Part shown: piece after piece, positions 6,178 to 12,842 of the stretch | How the letters are laid out: every line of letters starts with the position of its first letter | How positions within the stretch are numbered: the stretch's first letter is position 1 | Source of the DNA: Bacteroidota bacterium | GTDB taxonomy: Bacteria > Bacteroidota > Bacteroidia > Bacteroidales > WCHB1-69 | NCBI GenBank assembly: GCA_023413895.1 | Contig: JAEZOU010000021.1 | Span: 1-13,329, forward strand | DNA: 13,329 bases | Direction of reading: 5' to 3' | Program-made: the position numbers and the translations under genes | Notes under the pieces: generated by a model | What the model was told of the DNA's origin: nothing | The model's database searches: none | Seen by the model: the letters and a program-made list of their open reading frames with translations, nothing else

Positions 6178-7152
6178 ATGAACTTATCAACGCCACTTAC
6201 GATAAGTGATTTGTTATCGCTTATAAAACAACCAGTTACGGTAAAAGGGATGGTGGATTTTCCGATTACTGGTATTAACGAAATTCATTCCGTACATAAA
6301 GGGGATCTTTCTTTTGTAGATCATAAGAAATATTATGAACGGATGATGCAAAGTCAAGCCTCTTTTATCCTTATCAATCAGGAGATTCCTTTTCCGGAAG
6401 ATAAAGTTTTGTTGATTTGTGAGGACCCTCTGAAGGCTTATTTGGATGTGGTGCGTAATTTTGTCTCTTTTACACCTCAAAATACGGCCATTCATCCTAC
6501 CGCAAAGATTGGAAAGGGAACCATTATTCAACCCAATGTTTTTATTGGTGAAAATGTGGTTATTGGTGAAGATTGCGTGATTCATTCTAATGTAAGTATC
6601 TATGCTAATTCTGTGATTGGTAATAGAGTAACAATCCATTCAATGGCGGTAATTGGTGCAGATGCGTGCTATTTCCAAAAACGTCCTGATGGTTGGATGA
6701 AGCTGATTTCTTGCGGTAGAACTGTTATCGATGATGATGTAGAAGTGGCGTGTGGCGTGTGTATCGATAGGGGAGTCTCTGGTGATACTTACATCGGAAA
6801 AGGAACTATTTTCGATAATTTAGTCCAAATTGGTCACGATACCCATATAGGAAAGAATTGTTTACTTGGTGCACAATCTGCTGTTGCAGGCTGTACATAC
6901 GTAAGTGATAATTGTACAATTTGGGCTAAGTCTGCCGTGAATAAGGATATCTATTTGGCCCCGAATACAGTTGTTCTCGCATTCTCCGCTTTGGATAAAT
7001 CTGTGGAAAAAGAGGGTTGTTCATTCTTCGGTATTCCTGGTCAAGACCCCCGTTCTAAGTGGAAAGAGCAGATCTATATCAAGCAAATTCCAGAACTATT
7101 GGCAGAAATTAAGGAGTTGAAAGCCAAAGTGGCAGAGTTGGAGAATAAATAG
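6178..7152 (+). CDS. LpxD-like acyltransferase (left-handed beta-helix), second-paralog type
   Basis: This 324-aa protein resembles UDP-3-O-acyl-glucosamine N-acyltransferase, which adds the amide-linked 3-hydroxy fatty acid in lipid A synthesis. An N-terminal uridine-binding-like domain (about 1-100, with HKGDLSFVD at 40-48) precedes hexapeptide repeats forming a beta-helix (about 104-275). The LpxD signature CGVCIDRGVSGDTYIG is at 192-207, and FDNLVQIGHDTHIG at 212-224 contains His220, equivalent to the catalytic His. The stretch that in classical LpxD reads GGQ...GH is IWAKSAVNKDI (248-258), so the second conserved His is missing. A C-terminal coiled coil (about 303-324) ends the protein. 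Other Bacteroidota also carry a second lpxD-like gene beside efp, separate from the main lpxD-lpxC/fabZ-lpxA cluster; this fits that copy. Its substrate is therefore uncertain and I give no symbol. The lptE-like gene starts 1 bp after the stop. Confidence 0.85.
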   Translation: MNLSTPLTISDLLSLIKQPVTVKGMVDFPITGINEIHSVHKGDLSFVDHKKYYERMMQSQASFILINQEIPFPEDKVLLICEDPLKAYLDVVRNFVSFTPQNTAIHPTAKIGKGTIIQPNVFIGENVVIGEDCVIHSNVSIYANSVIGNRVTIHSMAVIGADACYFQKRPDGWMKLISCGRTVIDDDVEVACGVCIDRGVSGDTYIGKGTIFDNLVQIGHDTHIGKNCLLGAQSAVAGCTYVSDNCTIWAKSAVNKDIYLAPNTVVLAFSALDKSVEKEGCSFFGIPGQDPRSKWKEQIYIKQIPELLAEIKELKAKVAELENK

Positions 7153-7153
7153 T

Positions 7154-7663
7154 ATGAAAAAATGGATGGGAATTATGATAATTCTTCTTACGACAACTCT
7201 TACGGGTTGTCGTTTGACAATTTCTATGACAGGAAGTAATATCCATCCGGAAGCGAAAACGGTCTTTGTTGGTACTTTTGTAAATAATGCGTCATTGGTC
7301 AATCCGTCTCTGAGTCAAGATTTTACAAATTCGCTCAAGAACTTGGTCCAAAATCAAACTCCATTAACCATTATCGATTCTCCTAATGCGGATTATCGTT
7401 TGGAAGGAGAGATTTCGGGATATTCCGTTAATCCAGTGGCAATTCGTGGTGATGATACTCCTGCCATGAACCGACTAACGATAACGGTGCGCGTGAAGTT
7501 CCAAAATAGGTTTAACGAAAATGAGAATTTTGAGCAATCCTTCTCTCGGTATGTCGATTTTTCAAGTTCACTCAATTTCGCATCAGTGGAAAGTAATTTG
7601 GTAGAGGAGATAAATGTTGCATTGACAGAAGATATTTTTAATAAGGCTTTCGTAAATTGGTAA
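7154..7663 (+). CDS. lptE: LptE-like LPS-assembly lipoprotein
   Basis: The predicted product is a 169-aa lipoprotein of the LptE type, which plugs the LptD barrel and helps insert LPS in the outer membrane. The signal MKKWMGIMIILLTTTLTGC ends in lipobox LTGC with Cys19. The mature part has the pattern usual in Bacteroidota homologues: SMTGSNIHPE, then FVGTFVNNASLVNP, LSQDFTNSLKNLV, the EGEISGYSVNPVA segment, NRLTITVRVKFQN, and a C-terminal helix ending FNKAFVNW. Sequence identity to proteobacterial LptE is low in this phylum, so the name rests on pattern and context. It starts 1 bp after the LpxD-like stop, which suggests translational coupling and fits a lipid A/LPS role. The TPR-like gene begins 3 bp after its stop. 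Confidence 0.82.
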   Translation: MKKWMGIMIILLTTTLTGCRLTISMTGSNIHPEAKTVFVGTFVNNASLVNPSLSQDFTNSLKNLVQNQTPLTIIDSPNADYRLEGEISGYSVNPVAIRGDDTPAMNRLTITVRVKFQNRFNENENFEQSFSRYVDFSSSLNFASVESNLVEEINVALTEDIFNKAFVNW

Positions 7664-7666
7664 ACT

Positions 7667-8269
7667 ATGAAAGATATTAATGTAATTGACTATTTCCCTG
7701 AAACAGTGGAGAATGCAAATATTCTGAGAAATCACCTCGTGGATTGGCAGAAGAATTATCCGGCATCTTCATTTGTAAACTTTTTTTATCTAAAGGTACT
7801 TCGAGATAACTATAACCGTGAATTTCAGCGAAAAAAAGGGAAATTGCTACTTTCTATTCCTAATCGGAAATTGTTTATCGAATCTTGCTTAAAATATCCA
7901 CTCTACGATTGTGTTGCAAATTTCTATACAACCTCTATCGCTGATGCTAAAAATCAGGCGCAACCCGAATCCCAATCTCCAGTTGATGAGTCGCCTACTA
8001 TCAGTTCGCTGATTGAAAAATTTTCGGTAAATCCTCCCAAAATTATCTTTAATGTTGACCAACATGATTCAGAAGCAAACTTTGCTGAGGAGAGTTGTAA
8101 AGAGAATGATGAGATTGTAACTGAAACATTAGCAATAGTTTACGCTCAACAAGGATATACTGGAAAAGCCGAGAAAATACTAAAAAAATTAAGCTTGCAA
8201 TTTCCAGAAAAAAGTGTTTATTTTGCAGACTTGATTAAAAAGTTGAAATCTAAAGAAAATAATCAATAA
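7667..8269 (+). CDS. Small TPR-like protein of the lptE-secG interval
   Basis: This is a 200-aa soluble protein without signal peptide or membrane segment. The N-terminal half (1-90) is predicted helical. It is followed by a low-complexity, Ser/Pro/Gln-rich linker (about 92-112). The C-terminal part (about 145-195) contains ETLAIVYAQQGYTGKAEKIL and then LSLQFPEKSVYFADLI, which has the A/G/Y/A spacing of one or two tetratricopeptide units. A gene of this kind between lptE and secG occurs in other Bacteroidota as far as I recall, but I know of no defined function. TPR units usually bind other proteins, so an accessory role in envelope assembly is a guess. The gaps to its neighbours are 3 and 14 bp, so it is in the same operon. 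Confidence 0.75.
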   Translation: MKDINVIDYFPETVENANILRNHLVDWQKNYPASSFVNFFYLKVLRDNYNREFQRKKGKLLLSIPNRKLFIESCLKYPLYDCVANFYTTSIADAKNQAQPESQSPVDESPTISSLIEKFSVNPPKIIFNVDQHDSEANFAEESCKENDEIVTETLAIVYAQQGYTGKAEKILKKLSLQFPEKSVYFADLIKKLKSKENNQ

Positions 8270-8283
8270 AATAGAAAAGAGAA

Positions 8284-8586
8284 ATGTTAACTTTAATTAT
8301 CATTTTAATCGTTTTAGCTTGCTTTGCTTTGGCATTTATCGTACTTATCCAAAACTCTAAAGGTGGTGGTTTAGCCTCTAATTTTGCGGGTTCTAACCAA
8401 GTAATGGGCGTTAGAAAAACTACTGACTTTTTAGAAAAAGCAACTTGGATTTTAGCTACTTTCATTATGGTAATGTGCTTTGCTTGCGCTTTCATCACTA
8501 AATCTGATTTTAAAGAATTAAGAGGTGAAAATGTTGCAACTGAGCAAGTTGCTGAAGATGGAGCTGACGCTGAAACTGAAGAGTAA
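8284..8586 (+). CDS. secG: Preprotein translocase subunit SecG
   Basis: This 100-aa inner membrane protein is the small, non-essential partner of SecY and SecE that helps SecA-driven export. Two hydrophobic helices are visible, at about residues 2-22 and 52-72. The first is followed by the family signature VLIQNSKGGGLASNF (20-34), the cytoplasmic loop that is most conserved in SecG. The tail (about 80-100) is acidic and ends ETEE. Length is within the family's range. It is the last gene of the efp operon and is followed by a strong terminator 28 bp downstream. Confidence 0.94.
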   Translation: MLTLIIILIVLACFALAFIVLIQNSKGGGLASNFAGSNQVMGVRKTTDFLEKATWILATFIMVMCFACAFITKSDFKELRGENVATEQVAEDGADAETEE

Positions 8587-8614
8587 TTGAAAATCTATTT
8601 AAGGTTTTATACAT

Positions 8615-8639
8615 AAAGAGGATGAATAATCCTCTTTTT
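8615..8639 (+). terminator. Rho-independent terminator closing the efp-secG operon
   Basis: A 9-bp perfect stem (8615-8623 with 8629-8637) with loop GAATA runs directly into a T tract. It lies 28 bp after secG and 17 bp before the next start codon. Confidence 0.87.
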
Positions 8640-8656
8640 GTGTTTATTACAAAGAT

Positions 8657-9550
8657 ATGAAGGCAAAACAGATTTATAGTTATATCTTCCTGCTCTCTTC
8701 TGCAGTGTTGTGGGGTGGCTCTTTTGTGCTAACAAAATATTTGTTAGATAGTTACCCTCCTGTAAGTATCATTTTTTTGCGTCTTCTTTTTACTTCTGTT
8801 TTGTCAGTCGCTATCTGCTTGCTCTTTTTCAAAGATCAATTTATTCTTCCGAGACACGATTTTCGTTATTTCCGAAATTTGGCTCTTTTTGAACCTTTTC
8901 TCTATTTTCTTTTTGAAACCTATAGTTTGCAAACTTGTGAACCATCGGTAGTTTCAGTAATTATTGCTACAATTCCACTTTTTGTATCGTTGGTAGCAGT
9001 GATATTCTTTAAAGAAACTTTGTCACGACTCAATTTTGTGGGAGTTGTTGTCTCCGTATGCGGAATTGTTGTGATGATTCTGCCTGAGTTTTCAACCTCT
9101 TCAGTGGGCGCTGTCGGAGTTCTTCTTGCTTTTGGTGCTGTACTAGCTGCGGTGGGTTACAACGGTGCAATCAAGAAAATTCCAGAACGTTACAATCCAT
9201 TTGTGGTTGTTACTTGGCAGAATTTATTGGGTTTACTCTATTTTCTACCAATTTTTCTCCTTCTGAATTCTAAATCTGAACTCGCAACTCAATTTTCCCA
9301 TCTTGCGGACCCTAAAAACCTCTCTTACTTGCTGATTTTAGCACTTTTATGCTCCACTTTGGCTTTCGTTTTTAATGTGGCCGCAATTCGTGTGCTTGGC
9401 ATTGCTCGCTCAAATGTGTTTACCAATTTTATCCCCGTTGCAACGGCTGTTATATCTTTCTGCTTGCTCGGAGAACTTATTACTATTCATAAAGTTATTG
9501 GTATTGTCGTTGTTATTGTGGGAATATTTTTAGTGCAAAAAAGGAAATAG
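8657..9550 (+). CDS. EamA/DMT-family transporter
   Basis: This 297-aa inner membrane protein has about ten hydrophobic helices in two homologous EamA halves. The first half opens with SAVLWGGSFVLTKYLL (about 15-30), the usual EamA pattern of W-G-x-x-F. Helices pack through GVVVSVCGIVVMILP near residue 125-145. The second half (about 150-295) has VTWQNLLGLLYFLP and ends with GIVVVIVGIFLVQKRK. Members export or import metabolites, amino acids or drugs, and the substrate cannot be told from sequence. It starts after the operon terminator but I see no TAnnTTTG element in the 17-bp gap. It may depend on read-through or on a promoter inside the terminator region. The stop is 121 bp before the peptidase gene. 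Confidence 0.88.
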   Translation: MKAKQIYSYIFLLSSAVLWGGSFVLTKYLLDSYPPVSIIFLRLLFTSVLSVAICLLFFKDQFILPRHDFRYFRNLALFEPFLYFLFETYSLQTCEPSVVSVIIATIPLFVSLVAVIFFKETLSRLNFVGVVVSVCGIVVMILPEFSTSSVGAVGVLLAFGAVLAAVGYNGAIKKIPERYNPFVVVTWQNLLGLLYFLPIFLLLNSKSELATQFSHLADPKNLSYLLILALLCSTLAFVFNVAAIRVLGIARSNVFTNFIPVATAVISFCLLGELITIHKVIGIVVVIVGIFLVQKRK

Positions 9551-9577
9551 CACCTCATAAGGTTTTTATATTTTTAC

Positions 9578-9585
9578 TATATTTG
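9578..9585 (+). promoter_or_regulatory. -7 element ahead of the S46 peptidase gene
   Basis: TATATTTG matches TAnnTTTG and lies 86 bp before the ATG, so the leader would be about 80 nt. No clear -33 TTG is present at the usual spacing. A small inverted repeat ACCT-CATA-AGGT with a T-rich tail (9553-9575) just before it could be a weak terminator for the transporter gene. Confidence 0.45.
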
Positions 9586-9671
9586 CATATTAATTTTCTG
9601 AATCTTTTTTTCGTGGAAAGAGTATATGGAAAATTTATATTGTATTGATATTGTTTTACTTAAAATAAATT

Positions 9672-11828
9672 ATGATGAAGAAATTTACCCTTTTTTTAAT
9701 GCTTGTGCTGCTTAGTTTCTCCTCTTTTGCTGACGGAGGAATGTGGTTGCCTATTTTTTTGAAGTATAATGAAGCCGAAATGAAAGAGTTGGGTTTCCGC
9801 CTTACCGCTGAAGATGTGTATAGCGTGAATAATCATAGTATGAAAGATGCTGTGATGCTTTTCGGTAGCGGCTGCACGGGAGAATTAATCTCAAAAAATG
9901 GTTTGGTACTAACAAATCATCACTGCGGATATTCCTATATTCAACGTCTTAGTTCTTTGGAACACAATTATTTGCATAACGGTTTTTGGGCAGCATCATA
10001 CCAAGAAGAGCTTCCTTGTCCAGGGCTTACAGTTACTTTTTTGAAATATATGGTTGATGTTACCGACCGAGTTTTGGAAGGTGCAGAAAATCTTACTGGT
10101 GCGCAACGCGAAGCAATTGTTGAGAAAAACAAAAAGACAATTGTTGCTAAAGAGATGGAGGGAAAAGGTAGTGATTGGAATGCTTATATTAAGTCTTTCT
10201 ACTACGGAAATCAATATTTTATGTTTGTAAATCAGGTATTTAGTGATGTTCGTTTGGTAGGGACTCCACCTGAAAATATTGGTAAATTTGGTGGTGATAC
10301 CGATAACTGGGTTTGGCCACGCCATACGGGCGATTTCTCTCTATATCGTATCTATACCGATGCTAATGGAAATCCAGCACCCTATTCCCCAAATAATGTT
10401 CCGATGAAACCTGTGAAATATTTCCCTATTGCTCTTGATGGATTGAACGAAAATGATTTTACCATGGTGGTGGGATATCCTGGAACTACAATGCAATACC
10501 TTATCTCTGATGGCGTTGACCTCGTAGTGAATTATCGTAATCCTGCGGCTATCCAACAACGTGGTACCCGTCTCGATATTATGAAAAAGTATATGAATGA
10601 ATCAACGGAGATTCGGTTGATGTATTCGGCAAAATCTAATTCTATATCAAATGGTTGGAAAAAATGGATCGGTGAAAATAAAGGAATTCTGGAAACAGGT
10701 GTGATTGCCGATAAGGTGAACCAAGAGGTGGATTTTCAAAAGAAAGTTAATGCAGATCCCAAATTGCGTGAGAAATATGGAAATGTAATCCAAACAATTA
10801 AAGATGATTATAATGTGTATAAAAAATTGGAGAAAAAATCTGTTTTCTTGCGCGAAACTTTCTTGGCAGTAGAGTTGCCAATGTTTGCGGAAAAATGCGC
10901 TCAACTGCTCCAAAATAACTCTAATATCTCCATCGATTCGTTGAAAAAAATCTTGTATAAACAAGCTAAATTCTATGATTCTTACTACGAACCCATTGAT
11001 AAAGAGATTTTTGCTGAAATTCTACATTACTATTTCAATAACTTGGAAACAGAATTGATGCCACAAGCTCTTCAAAAATATGCTAACGCTCCGAAAAACG
11101 ATTTCGTGACGATGGCGGAAAACTATTACGATAATTCAGTTTTTGCCGATAAAGAGACTTTTTTGAAATTTATCGATGCTCTTTCTGCTAAATCTATTAA
11201 GAAATTTAATGATTGGTATGCAAAAAATCAAATATTTGCTGAAGCTAGGGCAGAATACGTACGCTTGAATATGGAGGTTGATGAAACTACAATTCCTTAT
11301 ATCAAATCTCAGTTGAACGAGCATTACAGAATCTATTTGGAAGCCTTAAAAGTTGTTGACGCACAGCGTGTTCAATTCCCAGATGCAAACCTTACTATGC
11401 GTGTAACTTACGGACAAATGAAGGGCCTTAGTACGGTAGATGGTATTATGTACCTTCCTTATACTACCGCAGAAGGAATTTTGCAAAAGGAAAATCCAGA
11501 TGTGTTTGATTATAAGGTTGATGCTAAGTTGAAAACCTTGATTCAAAATAAGGATTTTGGTCGTTATGCAGATAAAAATGGAGACCTTCGCGTAGCGTTT
11601 ATTGCTTCTAACCAAACTACAGGCGGAAATTCAGGTAGTCCAGTTATCAATGGCGATGGTTACTTGGTAGGAGTGAATTTTGACCGTATCTGGGAAGGTA
11701 CGATGAGTGATATTCGCTTTAACCTTTCCCGTTGCCGTAATATTAGCTTGGATATTCGCTATTTCCTCTTCATTGTGGATAAATATGCGAATGCACAAAA
11801 TATTATCTCAGAATTAGATATTCGCTAA
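9672..11828 (+). CDS. Family S46 dipeptidyl-peptidase, DPP11-like (Asp/Glu-specific)
   Basis: The predicted product is a 718-aa exported serine peptidase that removes N-terminal dipeptides from peptides, in the periplasm of peptide-using Bacteroidota. A signal peptide spans residues 1-20 (cut likely after SSFA). The double-chymotrypsin fold is marked by LTNHHCGYSYIQRLSS (80-95), with catalytic His84. Asp221 lies in WPRHTGDFSLYR, and Ser654 in TTGGNSGSPVINGDGYLVG. These match the triad His85/Asp227/Ser655 of Porphyromonas gingivalis DPP11. The residue 18 after the Ser is Arg672 (NFDRIWEG), the position where DPP11 has Arg and DPP7 has Gly, so Asp or Glu at P1 is expected. A helical cap domain spans about 290-570. 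Length matches the family (about 700-725). It stands alone: own -7 element upstream, terminator 23 bp after the stop. The start could be Met1 or Met2. Confidence 0.93.
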   Translation: MMKKFTLFLMLVLLSFSSFADGGMWLPIFLKYNEAEMKELGFRLTAEDVYSVNNHSMKDAVMLFGSGCTGELISKNGLVLTNHHCGYSYIQRLSSLEHNYLHNGFWAASYQEELPCPGLTVTFLKYMVDVTDRVLEGAENLTGAQREAIVEKNKKTIVAKEMEGKGSDWNAYIKSFYYGNQYFMFVNQVFSDVRLVGTPPENIGKFGGDTDNWVWPRHTGDFSLYRIYTDANGNPAPYSPNNVPMKPVKYFPIALDGLNENDFTMVVGYPGTTMQYLISDGVDLVVNYRNPAAIQQRGTRLDIMKKYMNESTEIRLMYSAKSNSISNGWKKWIGENKGILETGVIADKVNQEVDFQKKVNADPKLREKYGNVIQTIKDDYNVYKKLEKKSVFLRETFLAVELPMFAEKCAQLLQNNSNISIDSLKKILYKQAKFYDSYYEPIDKEIFAEILHYYFNNLETELMPQALQKYANAPKNDFVTMAENYYDNSVFADKETFLKFIDALSAKSIKKFNDWYAKNQIFAEARAEYVRLNMEVDETTIPYIKSQLNEHYRIYLEALKVVDAQRVQFPDANLTMRVTYGQMKGLSTVDGIMYLPYTTAEGILQKENPDVFDYKVDAKLKTLIQNKDFGRYADKNGDLRVAFIASNQTTGGNSGSPVINGDGYLVGVNFDRIWEGTMSDIRFNLSRCRNISLDIRYFLFIVDKYANAQNIISELDIR

Positions 11829-11850
11829 TCTAATCCTTTGGCAAATTTAT

Positions 11851-11880
11851 AGGCTGGTGCAGTTTTGTATCAGCCTTTTT
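11851..11880 (+). terminator. Terminator after the S46 peptidase gene
   Basis: An 8-bp stem AGGCTGGT/ATCAGCCT with one G-U pair (11851-11858 with 11869-11876) and a 10-nt loop is followed by TTTTT. It lies 23 bp after the stop codon. Confidence 0.82.
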
Positions 11881-11883
11881 AGT

Positions 11884-11891
11884 TATCTTTG
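11884..11891 (+). promoter_or_regulatory. Possible -7 element of a small transcription unit
   Basis: TATCTTTG matches TAnnTTTG directly after the peptidase terminator. A TTTTG at 11863-11867 could be the -33 element but at a shorter spacing than usual. It would drive a short RNA that ends at the hairpin at 12009-12054. Confidence 0.4.
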
Positions 11892-11915
11892 AGTTGCAAC
11901 ACTAAAAGTTTAACT

Positions 11916-11987
11916 ATGGGCATATACATTTTATCGGACAGTATCGTTTTTGATGAATTTTCGCCACCTCAATTGACTTTTTTCTAA
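11916..11987 (+). CDS. Possible 23-aa peptide or gene remnant
   Basis: An ATG opens a 23-codon frame beginning MGIYILSDSIVF and ending in TAA, 24 bp after a TATCTTTG element and 21 bp before a strong hairpin. The spacing is what a tiny gene would show in this phylum. The first residues faintly recall the N-terminus of leucyl/phenylalanyl-tRNA-protein transferase (IYxLSDxxVFPPPxL), which would make it a decayed fragment. The resemblance is too short to trust. I would call it hypothetical; it may equally be non-coding. Confidence 0.25.
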   Translation: MGIYILSDSIVFDEFSPPQLTFF

Positions 11988-12087
11988 AATAAGGTTTGAT
12001 AATTTGAAAAAAGAGATTTCAATCGCATCAATACTGCGATTGAGATCCTCTTTTATGCACTTTTAAATTTCTATCGGATAGTAATCG
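11932..12087 (+). repeat. Direct repeat of a ~15-bp motif flanking a hairpin
   Basis: TATCGGACAGTATCG at 11932-11946 and TATCGGATAGTAATCG at 12072-12087 differ by one substitution and one inserted base, about 140 bp apart in the same orientation. Both are followed by T-rich sequence. They bracket the hairpin at 12009-12054. They could be remnants of a duplication or binding sites; origin unknown. Confidence 0.45.
12009..12054 (+). terminator. Strong hairpin with T run, possibly bidirectional terminator
   Basis: The core pairs CAATCGCA (12020-12027) with TGCGATTG (12035-12042) around a 7-nt loop. The stem extends outward through an imperfect part to AAAAGAG/CTCTTTT. T runs follow on plus (TTTT) and on minus (TTTTTT, complement of 12007-12012). 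No gene of more than 23 codons ends just before it on plus. Confidence 0.7.
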
Positions 12088-12312
12088 ATTTTCTTCATTT
12101 ACTTCTAAATTTGAAATTTGAGAATTTAAATTTAATGTAAAAAAGTAAAGTTTTTCTATCTCTTTCTGTGTAATCATCTTACAATTAGCGTTTTACCCCC
12201 CCAAATTTAAATAATTGTTAACAATTTTATTGATTATTTACTTTAATATTTATACTAATTTTGCGCAGATTTGGTAATTTTTTATTTGTGTATTTATTAA
12301 TCTCATATTATT
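12055..12312. other. AT-rich non-coding leader region with a GTTAAC-centred palindrome
   Basis: Together with 11829-12054 this forms a 484-bp gap between protein genes of normal size. This half is strongly A/T rich and has no plausible gene on either strand. It contains runs such as AAATTTGAAATTTGAGAATT (12108-12127) and a 14-bp perfect palindrome AATTGTTAACAATT at 12213-12226, about 30 bp before the -7 element of the next gene, where an operator could lie. Nothing else is recognisable. Confidence 0.5.
12256..12263 (+). promoter_or_regulatory. -7 element for the T9SS cargo gene
   Basis: TAATTTTG matches TAnnTTTG, 49 bp before the ATG at 12313. A TTG at 12230-12232 lies about 23 bp upstream and may be the -33 element. 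Confidence 0.6.
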
Positions 12313-12798
12313 ATGAAAAGAGTTTTTACAATATTTTTTCTACTTTCTTTCGTTGCCGTTTCTGTAATGGCGCAGGAGACGATTGCAACCGCAGGCGGTG
12401 ACATCTCTGGGGCTTCGGGCAGCGTGAGTTTTACGGTAGGGCAGATTGCAGTGCAAACCGTTTCCGATGGCAACCATTCCATTGCCGAAGGTGTGCAACA
12501 AACCTACCAAGTTTCGGTGGTGGGCGTTGATGATTATCCCGACATCACCCTTTCTGCAACCATCTATCCCAACCCGACCACCAATTACCTAACACTCTTG
12601 CTCAGCGATAATTACGAGTTGACAGGTTTGGAGTGCCGCATTTTTGATGCCAACGGCAAGTTTTTGGATAAAAAAACAGTTGCAGAGTTGCGGACGGAAT
12701 TGGATTTGACCCGTTATGCAACAGGAACCTATTTTGTAAACCTTTACCGTGCAAAGCAGTTGATGAAGAGTTTCAAAGTGATAAAGGTTCGGGAATAG
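12313..12798 (+). CDS. Small secreted protein with type IX (Por) C-terminal sorting domain
   Basis: This 161-aa protein has a Sec signal peptide (residues 1-20, cut likely after SVMA before QETI). A short N-terminal module follows: AGGDISGASGSVSFTVGQ at 27-44 and IAEGVQQTYQVSVVG at 57-71. This pattern is common in small Bacteroidota secreted proteins that are mostly sorting domain. The C-terminal part is a type A sorting domain: ATIYPNPTTNYLTL (82-95), CRIFDANGKFL (108-118), the turn ATGTYFVNLY (136-145) and the final SFKVIKV (153-159). Such domains direct cargo through the type IX system, where they are cut and the protein is attached to surface lipopolysaccharide. No enzymatic domain is present. 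G+C is clearly higher than in the upstream genes. The collagen-like gene starts 44 bp downstream, so the two probably share a transcript. Confidence 0.88.
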   Translation: MKRVFTIFFLLSFVAVSVMAQETIATAGGDISGASGSVSFTVGQIAVQTVSDGNHSIAEGVQQTYQVSVVGVDDYPDITLSATIYPNPTTNYLTLLLSDNYELTGLECRIFDANGKFLDKKTVAELRTELDLTRYATGTYFVNLYRAKQLMKSFKVIKVRE

Positions 12799-12842
12799 TG
12801 AAATTTTGATAATCAGATATTTATAAATAAAAACAACCAATT

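Noticed and set aside
9996..11615. Several minus-strand open frames inside the S46 peptidase gene
   Set aside because: They are antisense shadows of a strongly conserved gene and show no signal, motif or start context.
11916..11987. Firm call of an aat pseudogene
   Set aside because: Only about a dozen residues resemble the Aat N-terminus and no downstream Aat motif follows in any frame I could read.
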